Shown here: positions 36,977-49,050 of the stretch, piece by piece
Layout: each line of letters opens with the position of its first letter
Numbering within the stretch: the first letter of the stretch is position 1
Translations under genes and position numbers: made by a program
The notes under the pieces: generated by a model
Seen by the model: only the letters and a program-made list of their open reading frames with translations
What the model was told of the DNA's origin: nothing
Database searches by the model: none
Assembly (NCBI RefSeq): GCF_030463535.1
Contig: NC_132888.1
Coordinates: forward strand, 9,686,081-9,750,080
Direction of reading: 5' to 3'
DNA length: 64,000 bases
Source of the DNA: Salminus brasiliensis
Lineage: Eukaryota > Chordata > Actinopteri > Characiformes > Bryconidae

Positions 36977-39507
36977 TCACTGTGAAAAGAGAAGTGAGAG
37001 AGCGAGGGAGAGGAGGGCTCCAGTGTAAAAGGCCCCCGGAATGGCTGAGGCTCCGTTGCACAGGTGAGTATCACAGCACTCGTTGGTGAAGGTGAAGTTC
37101 AAACCCATCGCAAACTTCTCTCCAGTGATCCCACACAACGACGAGATCACACAGCTCTTTTCATACAGGACCACCTGAAATTCCCCTGTGGAAAAAAAAA
37201 AAAGAATTGAACAAATCTAGTGGCGTCAGTCCTTAATTGATATCATGGCCTTACTAGAAACAGGAGGCCTCAGATGGATCCCTGCATACCAGAAATCACC
37301 CTGTGGTAACACCTTGAAATGACACCCTGTAGTAGACCTTATTTAAATCATTTTAATGGACACAAGGGATAATTCAGTTTAAGTATTGTGTGTATAGATA
37401 TTAATATGTATATAAAGTATATGTACATATTTTATATATATCAATTTGTAAAAAAAAAAAAATAATAATAATTTATTTTAATTATTACTATTTTTATTCA
37501 CTACTGTGGTCACAGTTATTGTATGTAATGTATTGTTATGTTATGTTTATTGTTCTGTAATTTTGTTATTATTGTTATTTTTGTAATGCTTTGGCAATAT
37601 TGTTGTCATTACAGACATGCTGATAAAGCTTATTTAAATCTTTGAATAGGAGTGCAGAATGTAAAAAAAAAAAAAAAAGCAAATGCCAACATGGTATAAA
37701 TGCCAACTTCCAGACATTTTGGGTCCAAAATCAAGGATACGTCCTGGAGAAGAGGACATACGGTCACACTACACTCTAAAAAATAAAGGTGCTCAAAAAG
37801 GTATTTGAGCATATTTGAGCATTCCATAAAAATCACGGTTGGTTCCATAAAGAGCCTTTTTTGTAATAGAAAAGTGACCATTAAGTTAAGATAAAGAACC
37901 TTTACATCAAGTGAAAGTTTTTGGGGTCTTTTAAAGGATCTTACACACTCATACATCTCTATGACAAACATAGTTATTATGGCTTTATGGAGCCAAAAGT
38001 GGCTTTATTTTTTAAAGAGTGTAAGACTGCAACAATCTTGTTGTGTGTACAGTTATCTTTTATTTTACAACATTAATAGGTAATCTTTCCAGTTTTGTTT
38101 CCTACATTTTTGCCCAACACATCTATTTAAATATAAAGTCAATCAAAGTGGGTTGATGTACAGCTCCTGTACAGTGAACCACTGCACAACACATATTTAT
38201 TTGTAGTGGTTTGTGATGGGATCAAGGTGGTCACAAGGTCTACACCATTTTACATCACTATTTTAAATCCCCTCCCAAAGTCATTGCAAAGCTATCATGT
38301 CTCAGGCATCAGACTGCAATAAGCTTAATTGTTTCATGTGTTAGCTTTCTGTGACTCCCTTTAAGAGGAATTTTACTGTTTACTATCCCCACCACTGAAC
38401 AACTGACTCAGCACATTTCACACCAATAGAGATTTGGCTGCACAGCCACAAATGCTTTCTGCTAAAGATAGAAGGCCATTTAATTTAGACATTGATTCTG
38501 AAAAGCCATGTGAGAATTTGTTTGGTATGGGTGTGTCACCATAAATAGTTGAAATAGCCATGTTACTTGACAGTTTGTCAATTTGTGAAAGACTTTGAGA
38601 CCTGGCCAAGCCATGGAAAAATCTCTTATAATAACACTCATCTTCCTCCTTCAAGCTTCTGTGATTTTCCCAATAAAAGATCAAGCAAACAGCAGTTTTC
38701 AGCTTTCACCAATGACTGTTTTAATGCGACATTAGTAACACAGTATTGCAAAAGGCAGCTAAATCAGCAGGCATCTGGAGATGCCTGAGGTTCCTGAGAG
38801 TTAGAACATCTCTTTAAAAGCCAAGCACTTGTCAATAATATGGTTACCTTTCTGTCCTATGGCCTTGCTGGACAGGCAGAGCTGGCCTGGGGGGCATCTG
38901 GTGGGGTATCTGATGCAGTCCAGGGGAGAGATGGCAGGAAACACACAGGTGTAGCAGAACAGGGGGACTGCATAGGAAGGTGACAGAAAGTGCTCTCACA
39001 GACAGAAAATCAATGGTAGATGTAGAACAGTGTTCCTCACTTCGTGGAGCCCATTGGATGAGCCAACTTCAAGCACACCTGGACTGAGCTATTAGGAATA
39101 CTGAATACCTGGATATAGGTGTGGGAGGAGCTAGCTTACAGCAATATTGTGGACTGCCTGGTGGGTCCCAGGTACTGGACTGGGAAACAGTGATTGAGAA
39201 TGTGGTACACCAATATGACTATTGGACAAAATCAGATAAGTACTGTACATGCTAGCAAAATGTACTAAGGTTTTAATAATGCTTTAAGGCAAACAAACAA
39301 AGGCTAACAATATAAATGTGTGTGTAAAATACAAAGGAGAAATGAAGGAGTTAACATGAAGCATCTGTTTGTCCAAAGGGTCATCTACACAGCACCAAGG
39401 CTGCTGTTTCTACACATACATTCCCCTCTTCATCCTCCTCCCAGCTACTCACCCACAGATGGCAGCAGGCAGAGCAGAAGAACAAAACTGAACAGACAAG
39501 GCATCAT
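36977..39507 (-). CDS. Ly6/uPAR-family GPI-anchored protein, 3 exons, 127 aa
   Basis: Small three-finger cell-surface protein. Exons (minus): 39453-39507, 38848-38967, 36977-37185 (384 nt, phases 1 and 1 as usual for LU-domain genes). Two adjacent Met codons begin a signal peptide of about 18 residues (MMPCLFSFVLLLCLLPSV). The mature part has ten cysteines in the LU pattern, beginning LFCYTC and ending NECCDTHLCN, the family signature; one N-glycosylation site (NFT); then a small-residue GPI site and a hydrophobic tail ending LLFSQ. The donor after exon 1 and both acceptors are consensus. It lies between msh5 and the tektin-like gene on the same strand; in mammals LY6G genes also neighbour MSH5. 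One-to-one orthology to a named LY6 gene cannot be judged, so no symbol is given. Ligand unknown. Confidence 0.88.
37400..38025. mobile_element. LINE-like tail and palindromic MITE in Ly6 intron 2
   Basis: 37480-37650 (TTATTGTTCTGTAATTTTG ... GACATGCTGATAAAGC) resembles a LINE 3' end. 37768-38022 is the palindromic AAAGAACC MITE, bounded by ACTCTAAAAAATAAAGGTGC and TTTAAAGAGTGT. Confidence 0.55.
39025..39205. mobile_element. hAT-like MITE fragment in Ly6 intron 1
   Basis: Starts CAGTGTTCCTCACTTCGTGG and ends GGACTGGGAAACAGTGATTGAGAA, with inverted-repeat character (GTTCCTCA... / ...TGAGAA). Confidence 0.5.
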
Positions 39508-40999
39508 TTCTTCAGGTGTCGTATTCCAGCTCGCAATGTTCTTCTTAAGGTCAGTGCAGATCTTCACAGTCCAGCAGCCACACCTGCACTTCTCTCCTAC
39601 TTCACATCTTGATCAGGCTGCTCACATGCAGGCTGTAGATCACCTCCTTTTTTTACAGTCCTGATGAACCTAAAATTAGTCCCCACCCTGTCGCGTAATT
39701 CAATTTTGGCTTTGGCAGAGAATACGAAAAACTTAAAGACCACACCAGCCCAAATACTGTCAGCTCTCAAAATTCAGAAAGCTGTCCATGACATATTCGC
39801 AGACACACTACAATCACCTCATTGTGCGATCTAGTTTGAAATAATTAACTGCATTCTTATTCCAAAAAATAGAAAAATATCTACGCTTGTTGTCTTGAAG
39901 GTAAGCTTCCTCCTGTTTAGATTTGAGGGGGTTGTGTCTAACTCTCCCCCTCCAAACCATTTTAAAGAGACATAGAGAGAAGGTAGGCTGCATGATTGAA
40001 TTATGTATGATTCCCTAATGAAAGGCATGCAGTGGAACCAGAGGTCTGTCAAATGACCCAAGTCTTGTGACTAGGAACAAACCATATGGGTTAACAGAGT
40101 AAGCTAAACCATGTAAAACTTCAGTAGAAGTGCTGTTACTTCAGTGAAATCAAGACGCAAGCAAAAACTAAAGAATAGAATAGTATAGAAACTAAAGTCT
40201 GGTAGACACTTTTTTTTTCAATGGGGTCTTTTTGATGCTTTAAAACAAAAATGATAAACATGACAAATACAGGGGTGTGACCAATCACAAAAGCAGTACA
40301 GATGCTGTCACCAATATGTCAGAATAAAATAACTAACAATTAGGATCTAAATGTTACAAAGTAAAATATAACTCTGGAAAAGTAGGCCCACATTAACATA
40401 CTTAATAGTATTATCATTTCAGAACATACAGGTGTTTATCTGACTGAGTATATAAAACTACCCAATAAATAAACATACTCCAGATTAACTTTAGCTGAAA
40501 TGTAGTATAACAACACATTTAACTAAGTAAGGTACTTAGTTTTTATGGTAATCATCTTACACCTTATTAGGAAAAAAAAATACTTCTTTAAGCCTGGGAC
40601 GTTAAGCAAATCATTATTTTAATGTTCACTGTTCAAAAACTTTGGAATATATATATTTCAATATATTTGATTGTAAAATACTGAATCTCACCAAATGGGG
40701 ACAACTCCTTCTAGTGGTAATAAACAAGCTCACAAAGACAGACTGTTACTTCCAAAGATATGGGTGAGCTCTGAATTTGTGACAGACTTCACTGCTTAAA
40801 TATATTCTATTTACATGAAGGACATTGTAAGTAAGATCTCACACCCCAGTAAGCTTCAGTGAGTTTACTCACAAACCATTAGAGTTTATTCAAACCTGTA
40901 TATCGGTTTAGTAAAGCACTGGGCAGGTAAAGTACATGTGAGTTTAACAGTCATACTGACAGATGCACACTGTCTTATCATTTGGACGTCTTTCTAATT
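39508..40999. other. Intergenic between Ly6 and tektin-like genes
   Basis: No gene seen. Holds the Ly6 upstream region and the tektin-like 3'UTR. No TATA or CpG cluster stands out near 39520-39620. Confidence 0.4.
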
Positions 41000-43900
41000 C
41001 TAGGTATTTGCCACCTGGAGAAACGTAGGAAGCACAAGTCTTCTTCGAAGCCGGACAACAGCAGAGTCCACACCAGCTGCAGCCTGCTTTACACACGTGT
41101 CATCCTCCAACTGCAAACGAGCAACCTTCAGTTCTTCTACAGCTTTCTCTGTAGACTCCAGGTGTTGCTTCAGCATAAAGTTACCCTGAGAGACAGACAT
41201 AATATACCTTCATTTTAAAAGCCTCACAGAGCAAAACACATTTCCACTGCACTTGAATATGTTTGCAATTTTATTTGGTGGCACTAGCTTAATATTGTAA
41301 TTATGTGGACTAATAACCATTAATTAATCATAGACTTGATGAGATATGATTGGTAGGTATCAGAATTGCCAAGCTTTGTTTAAAAATTACAGCATTTTGG
41401 GGGCTCTAAGTGGCTCAGCGGCTTAAAACGCCACCACTATGGCCCGGGGGTCACACATGCAAATCCCATGCCATGCTGCTTTGCCATCAGCAGCCAGAGT
41501 CTGAGAGAGCACAACTGGCCATGCTCTTTCCAAATGGGTAGATGGTGCTCTTCCCCCACATCACTCTTAAGCATTGTTGTCCGGCACAGGCGTCTGTTAG
41601 CTGGTGTGACTTTGCATGTATCAGAGGAGACGTTAAATCCCCACAATAAGTTCTTACTCTTCCAGAGTGAGGAGCATTGCTAGTGCTAGGGGAGCTATGA
41701 ACGGGTGAGTTAATTGGCAGTACCAAATTGGAAATAAAAAGGGACAGCATATAAAACCCTTTTAATGAGATTGTACTCAGAGACAGCATGTTGATTCCTA
41801 TTTAAGAGTGTACCTGTGTTAGGAGATTGGACTCTGGCAGGAGCCAACTTTGGTGTCTCCCATAGACCTGCATCACAGGCCTGTTCAGCCTCTCTCTGCA
41901 GAACAAGTCATCACTACAAACTGGGCCCTACAGGAGTACATGACAGTACAGTTCAATGAAGTAAATAATAAAATATTCCAGTGTTATTTTCTATGTTGTA
42001 GCTGCTCTAGTTCATGGAGTACTATCTACCTTACTGTCTATTTATGTAATCATGGCACAAGTTAGCAGATTATCATTATCAATAGCAGATTGTTCTCACA
42101 CCATTCAAATAATCAGGAAACAGAGGACTAAGCTAGATCTTACAGAAATCAGATGAACAGCACAAATTCTACACCTGTCTGTCTTTTTCTATAAATATTA
42201 TAGATAATATATGGGCCTTGTTTTTTTAGAAACATATATTTGGAAAATATAATTTTTGAGCAAAGACACTGGAATATTCCCGTTAAGTAACATTTATCCA
42301 ACCATGCAGATCGATCCAAAGGTTTAGGACACTACTAGTTCATAATCATCATCATCTTCTCATGCATGACACAGTCACTCCCATTGTATCTAAATGCATA
42401 ATGACATTTACTGATTCTGAGGGAATATAATTGATAAACAGTGTAAGATCTTTATTTATACTAAAATAGAAATCAAGCTTAGCAGATGTCACCCATTCCT
42501 CCAATGAGTACATTAGTCATAGTCACCAAAGCATACCAAAACTCTGCCATGACTGTAGCTGGCACACTGCATCTGCCTCTGCTTACGGCAGATTGCCTGT
42601 CTCGTAGCTGCTGAGCTCAGTGTTAGATGATGCTGATAAAGAAAGAGAAAAGGTATGGATTAAGGACACATTTACCAGGGAAATTGCTATAAAACTCAAA
42701 GATTTGCTTTCTGGGCCTGCAAAGACATGAACTGCCACTCACCTGCAGATTAACCGTCTCTTCAATTTTCTTCAATAGCCCCTCATTGGCAGAGTGATGT
42801 AGATCAGTCTGCTTAACGATGGCATTACACATCAGCTGTTTAATACTTTCCCTAAGCTGCTGAGACTTATGCAACACAGCTGCCGAGGACTCCAGCACCT
42901 CTTTACACTCTGTGTGTGTTGGTTGGGGGGGGGGGGGGGTGTATTTGGGCATGGGATGAAATAATAATAGAAAATGTACAAATTACAGAATGTCTTTTCT
43001 GTGTCTACTTTCACCACCATCATGTCATTACGATAATTTTTCTTGTTCACTTGTGTAAAGGAATGTAACATCTTATTTAGAGCTGTCACCTGAGAGTGGC
43101 ATTGTCATTACCTAGGGTATATGGTCCAGAAGGGTCAGGTTTCATGGAGAAAGGAGAGGAGGAGGGGCGCACGGTTGCTGATGGTGACCCATGCTGAGGA
43201 AGCAGCTCTATTACCCTGGACCTTTCAAAAGCACAATCCAATAGCTTCCTGCTGCTCTGAGCTAGGGCCTTGCAGGAATACAGAGGTATGTCAGAGTACT
43301 GTCATGGTTCATGTAAAAAAAAAAAACTAAAAATGGTAAAACCAGCATTTGTGATCAATGGAGTGATATAAGTGGTTTAAAATTACTCTACAATCTTTCA
43401 TTATATAAACATACAGTACATTATGGTTAAGGTTGGTTAAGGTTACTGCAACAGCAACAACATATTGTGTGCTTGCTGGTTGTAAACGATTATACTAACC
43501 AATCAGTCATTACCATGAGTTTACGTAGAATCAATCAGTGCAGATCAGTTACAAATTCAGTTAGTAATTCAGTTACTAATTCAGACAATAATAATTTAAA
43601 CCAGCATTATGTGAGAACCGTTTTGCCCCCTCCCCCCTACAGTCAGTCAGGGCTCCCACAAAAGGACAAGCTTTACACATACATTTCTGGACATGTAAAG
43701 CTTGTTCTTTAGCATAGTCCGACAGAACAGCCAATAAAAATGAAAGAAGCATGTGGACTGAAGTGGCAGAGTAATATTACCAGATTTTACACAAATACGA
43801 CTCAGGTTACACAGTTCTCAGGTTGTGCAGTTCTCACGAGTTACATAGCACAGTTAGCAGCATGCTAAGCCTGAAGGGGCAACGATAGAGAAGCTATTCT

Positions 43901-46394
43901 CCCTGTTACAGTCAGTTCAGCAATCAACACGATTTTAAGGCTATTATTTTAAGGTTATTTTTAGGTAAATGCTACTTTGTTGCATTGAACAACAATTAAA
44001 TGCATTCAACAAAATGTCAAAATGTTTGTGGACACTCTAATTTAACCTGCACCCACAGCTGACACAGATGTGTACATGGAGCAGATATACATGAATTGGC
44101 ACTATGCCTAATATTTGCAAAGCCAAGAGGGATAAAAAGCCCCCCAGCATTGAGCTGTGGAGTAGTGAAACTGTGTTATCATCTTTTGGTATGATGAGGG
44201 GATGAGGTGGGGTGGTGAACATCCAACATCCTGACCTCACAAATGCAATCAAAACCTCACAGCAATGCTCCAACATTTTCTAGAAAGCCTTCGTTGCACA
44301 GTAGAGACAGCTGCTCTAACAAAAGCAGGATAAACTCTTTTATAATACCTTTGATTACTGAAGAAACAATGAATAAGGAGGTGTCCCAATACTTTTGTCA
44401 CTATAGTGTATAATGATCGTAATACTGTATCTTAAAGTGGTGTAACAATACAACGTATTGTATTGAACTGAACTGCATCACAGCACACAGTATAGCATTA
44501 GATCTTCATGATTAGCATGTGGGTTAGCTTGGTGGCGGATGTAATATAGCATGGCGTTCTCCCCCCAAATATTGTACTTCTATTATGCCAAATGCTTTAA
44601 AATTTTTTAAATGGAAACATTAGTTTGTGAATTATGTTAATATAACATAAGCATGAGACATTTTAACCACCCCTAAATCTGCTGCATTCAAATTTGTATT
44701 AGGATGAGACTCTTATGTATGTTATGTAATCTTTCTGAACTGCTAGTTCGTCACCTTCTGTTGAGTTAAGATATCTCTCAGCATGGTTTCCAGTTTTTGC
44801 TTCAGCTCATTCAAGCCCTTCCTCTCGTGGCAGAGCAGAAGATCTGCTCCATCTTTTCTCTGTAATGAAGGCACAATCAAAGACAAAGTTATAAGCTGCT
44901 GTGAGAGACAGTCCTGCCATCTGATCTAATTACTATTATGTCAGTCCGTCCCTCTTTACTCACTGTCTCAGTGGTGGCGGGTCTGAAAGTCCTCCCATCT
45001 GTGCTCTGCTGGTTGATAAGTAGAGCTTTCCTGAGGCTCCGAAGTAATTTCTCCAGACGCTCTCTCTGGTGTTCCAGCTTAGTAGCCTCTTGAGTGACCT
45101 TCCCTGCTTCCCTCCGCAAGCGGCCCTCCACCTCTCTCACGCTGCGCATGTACTCACCGGCTAAGCTGATGCTAGCCTCTGCGCTTTGGTCACGCAGGGC
45201 AGGTGATGGAAACGGCCCACTCACACCTAGAGAATACAACTGCGGTGGAAGCAAGGTGTCATACTGGTAATCAACACAGCCATGGCAAACCTAGTCTAGC
45301 TGGACCGCAGCTAAAGATTAACGTCCCTGCTAGTCTGCAGGCTATTCTGATAATTTGCCAAACCAGACCATTAATTCATGAAGTTAACTAACTGTGATTC
45401 AACATAAAACATGATTTATCATCACCTCAATGTCCTTGTTTTCACCCCTTTTCAAATCCCCTGCCTATACATCTGCTGGAATGCTTTTTTTTTTTTTAGC
45501 ATTTCTGTATCTCTCAGCTTGCCCAGAAAGGCATGTGTAGAGCATGTCCTTTTTGAGGGGTGGCTAAAAGTATGAATGCAATAGCACTTCCCAGCTGTAC
45601 AGAGAGCCCATGAGAAAGAAGTCCCAGTCTAGCTTAATGCTGCAACACACCATATACTGTACACTATATGGACAAATGTATTGGGACACCTGCCTATTCA
45701 TTGTTTCTTTTGAAATCAAGGGTACTATTATCCTGCGTATGTTGGAGTAACTGTCCCTACTGTCCAGGTAGGGCTTTCTGCTAGATTTTTGGAGCATCAA
45801 TGAGGTCAGGATGTTGGATGATCACCACCCCACCTCATCCCCAACTCACCAATTTATCCTAAAAGTTTTGGATGGAGCACCAACCATCATTATTTTAGAG
45901 AACACAGTCCATCCACTGCTGGGGGGGGGGGGCTTTTATTCATTAGAAGGGGTGTCCACAAATATTTGGACATATAGTGTATTTCTCTTAAAGATATGAG
46001 ATAGATCCCCAACGCAGAGAGCAGGTTAACCAGTTAGCCAGTCAGAGAGGGGGTCGTTAGGTGGGTCTGTCTGTAATTTAGAGTCAGTGGTCACTAAGAA
46101 ACAAGGCACAAAGCACCAGTAACCTGCACACAGAACTGGCCTGGTTAGCTGAACATGCTGCTTTACCGTTGTTCTGGTGGATTTGGGTCGGATCGGAGCT
46201 AAAGTCTGGTCTTCATTCGTGACCCTGGAGGACAGCGGCGCTCTGCGGTAGCGCGCAGCCGACTGGAGCGCGTCCATGTGGGACTGAAGGACCAAACGCT
46301 GCGCGCGCTGGATGGAGCGCAGAGACTCGTCCCTCCATCTCTGCGCTCCTACAGCCACTGGAGCTGCTGGAGCCGAATGAAGCACACTCCTCAT
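41000..46394 (-). CDS. Tektin-family coiled-coil protein (possibly tektin-like 1/CCDC105), 8 exons
   Basis: Probable axonemal filament protein of cilia or sperm flagella. Exons (minus): 46167-46394, 44964-45239, 44755-44859, 43112-43268, 42743-42909, 42537-42632, 41814 to 41891 or 41895, 41000-41185. The long helical pattern and the C-terminal block [39 protein letters not shown] follow the tektin plan (leucine/alanine-rich helix, LEDD, VK, repeated R). With the 41891 acceptor the total is 1293 nt (430 aa), a normal tektin length, and gives [10 protein letters not shown] where tektins have RPNVELCRD. With the 41895 acceptor the exon reads [22 protein letters not shown], also tektin-like, but then the last exon is out of frame unless a small exon is missing. 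Exons 1-6 are well supported; the choice of symbol is not. Confidence 0.65.
41395..41715 (+). mobile_element. tRNA-derived SINE in the last intron of the tektin-like gene
   Basis: The head has a polymerase III A-box-like stretch (AGTGGCTCAGCGGC) and a box-B-like CATGCAAATCC, followed by a body (CAGCAGCCAGAGTCTGAGAG, GGGTAGATGGTGCTC, CCCACATCACTC, GCGTCTGTTAGCTG). Related minus-strand fragments occur at 5362-5475 and 31115-31215, sharing the box B and the CCCACATCACT body. Not a functional tRNA because the cloverleaf is not intact. Confidence 0.75.
44021..44412 (-). mobile_element. MITE family 1 copy in tektin-like intron 3
   Basis: Minus orientation: terminal repeat TGTTTGTGGACACTCTAATT at one end and ATACTTTTGTCACTATAGTGTA at the other; interior carries the CCCCAGCATTGAGCTGTGGA block. 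Confidence 0.85.
45664..45981 (+). mobile_element. MITE family 1 copy with internal deletion
   Basis: Both terminal repeats present (CACTATATGGACAAATGTAT; GGGGTGTCCACAAATATTTG ... ATAGTGTA) but about 180 bp of interior missing at the G-run near 45921. Lies in tektin-like intron 1. Confidence 0.88.
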
Positions 46395-48385
46395 GGCCTC
46401 TGAAACTCGGGTTAAATCACACCACGCTGTGCACAGCCAGACTCAGGGCTCCTCTGACACACTGCAGTGCTGAGCTGAAAAGTGTTGAGTCGTTTCCAGA
46501 GCGACAGTGATCGGATAGCCCTCTGGGTTGTGATTGGATGTAACTGGAGACCCCAGGCAGTGGAGTAAGCAGAGACATCCCACCTACAGTGCAGGAAATG
46601 GGACAGGGGTGTCCAGCTTTCATAGCTCTTGCTGTCCTGTGGGGGACCAAGTAATAATGGTACAGGAAAGGCTCTCATCCCTTATTTACAGGGGTAAAAG
46701 AGCCTGGATGCTTGCAAGATTATGGTGGGTTAGGTCTACTGCAGCTGTATGTAGCTATAGGTGTACAGAAAGGAAATACCCCGCGAGGGGCAGGATTCAG
46801 CCTACAAACACGGGTCCTATTTACTCAGGAATTCTTCCACCTAGCGGACAGGCCATGCCATTACAGTTTAACATGTCACATGTCATTTCTCATGGCTTTC
46901 CAAAACAGTTAACTAATAAAAACAAATATCACCAGCTTCTGAATTTTCTGAACTTTGGGATGCTAGTGACGTAAATAAAAAATAATATGAATTATTAAAA
47001 ATAATAAATCAAGAAATACTACAAACACAACACAGGAACAGTAAAAACATCAATAATTCAAACAAGGATTGGTTCACAGAAAAATCTTCATGTGCCCAAT
47101 TTCCCCCCTTAATTCCCAGATAAGAAAGTTCAGATTCTTTAATGGAAGTCAAATGTGCAATAATTATGTATTTTATTAAAGTTATTTAAATAATTGTGGA
47201 GGACTTCTATTAGACTGTCTATCATGACATTTTAATGCAGTACAGAGAGAACTGGCAAATTCTAACTTATCAAAAAGTAAAAACCGAACAAAAGTTGTAG
47301 CCCGACAGCAACAATATGTTACTCAATTTTCTTTCATTTTACATTGGAACCACAAGATCAAAGGTAGCAAATAAATAATGGAAGTCAAATTAGGTGACCA
47401 TTTCTTATATTAGCCTCATAGCTTAACAGCAAAACTAAAAGCACATTCAGACATCGACATGTCTTGCCAAATCAGTTTTTTCAGAAAATCAACCTTTTTA
47501 TTGCGTTTCTTATATTAGGTATTTATTTATATATTTATTTGGTAAACCACATCCTTTAATCCCTCTTACAGGTAGTGGGGTTTGCCAGAATGCAGGTGGG
47601 GGAGAAGAAGAAAAATAAATAAATAAATCTATCTATCTATTATAATAATAATAATAATAATAATAATAAGAGCTACTCTGCAACTCAATCAGTAGCGATC
47701 ATGTTACCTTGCCTGTAGCCAAACACACTTTTGAGTGAGTGAGTGAGAGAGAGAGAGCAAGAACAAAGTCTGACCCTTTTACTACCTGTTAACTGAAATA
47801 TTAAGAATGACACATTCGCGGTGCTCCTTTTATAAACAGACAGTTTATTGTAACTAGGAATCTGTGCGTTCTCCAGAACGAACCAACACCAAAATAAAAG
47901 TAACCTCAACCAAGTTACCGGTCAAATTACAGGCTTAATTACAGGTTAAGACAACAGAAACACAAGAGTTAAGTGTAGGTTGGCTGTGCCTCCTGATAAA
48001 TAAACAAACAACAGATAAACCTTTACATACAGACAATAAAACTAATTAAAATAACCCATGGCCTCGTGATCGTGACGAATAAAAAAAAAAAAGGCAATCA
48101 TGATAAATAAGACTGAAACATGAATATCTCTATATAAGTCCATATACAGACTGTGGAAATTAGGAATGCTACACCATTACAGTAGTAAATTGAGATTATA
48201 TAAAAATAGGTTTCATAAAGCCTATAGTCCCATTTAATCTGGCAGTGTAAAGAAAAAAAAAAATAGTCCTGCATATTACGTCCACCATATTACTGTGTTT
48301 GGTAGAAAGTCATGTAAATATTTCATGCATGTTGGCCTGCATTCATGCTCCCTGTCAGTGTCAGTCATTCTAATGAGCTGAGCGT
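46395..48385. other. Intergenic between tektin-like and myomegalin-like genes
   Basis: 46395-46560 is the GC-richer 5' flank of the tektin-like gene. 46980-48250 is AT-rich with small repeats (AAATA, ATCT and ATA runs at 47612-47670). No gene seen. Confidence 0.45.
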
Positions 48386-48393
48386 ATACAGAA

Positions 48394-48575
48394 TATCCAT
48401 CCATCCATCCATCCATCCATCCATCCATCCATCCATCCATCCATCCATCCATCCATCCATCCATCCATCCATCCATCCATCCATCCATCCATCCATCCAT
48501 CCATCCATCCATCCATCCATCCATCCATCCATCCATCCATCCATCCATCCATCCATCCATCCATCCATCCATCCA
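48394..48575. repeat. (ATCC)n microsatellite, about 180 bp uninterrupted
   Basis: About 45 perfect ATCC units; the frames encoding repeated WMDG or HPSI are by-products. Confidence 0.98.
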
Positions 48576-48604
48576 CATCTTCCTAGTCAGGGTCACAATT
48601 GGTC

Positions 48605-48765
48605 TAGAGCAGGGGTGGGCAATCCCCGTCCTGGAAGGCCAGATTCCTGCACAGTTTTGTGCTGATCCTGCTGAAGCACACCTGATTCAACTCACCTGTT
48701 AATTGCCAGGTTCAGTAGGTCTGTTGGAGCAGGGATAGTCAGCAAACTGTGCCCCTGTTGCTTAC
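48605..48765. mobile_element. hAT-like fragment adjoining the (ATCC)n tract
   Basis: AGCAGGGGTGGGCAATCCCC, AGCACACCTGATTCAACTCA and GGAGCAGGGATAGTC are diagnostic of a common fish non-autonomous hAT-like repeat. Confidence 0.6.
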
Positions 48766-49050
48766 CCTGGTCTAGAGCCTACCCAGAATCACTGGGTACA
48801 AGGCAGGAATACCCCCTTGACAGGGCTCCAGCCCATCGCAGGACTGAATAATCAAAGCTAATAAAATACTACAGCAACATTGACGTTATCATCTATAAGG
48901 CTGCTAAGATGATAGGACTAATGGTAATTCAGGCTAAATTTACAGTGTCTGTTAAATTATGGCACAATTATTATGTACATAGTGCACACCAGCATTCAAC
49001 AGTCACTGTCCAGTGCATCTGAACATCATCTAATTTTCTCTCACACACAC

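Noticed and set aside
42832-43089. Possible extra exon of the tektin-like gene ([13 protein letters not shown])
   Set aside because: Splicing it in with the observed phases gives a stop; joining 43112 directly to 42909 keeps the frame.
48276-48665. Long open frames encoding repeated WMDG or HPSI
   Set aside because: They are translations of the (ATCC)n microsatellite, open in several frames on both strands.
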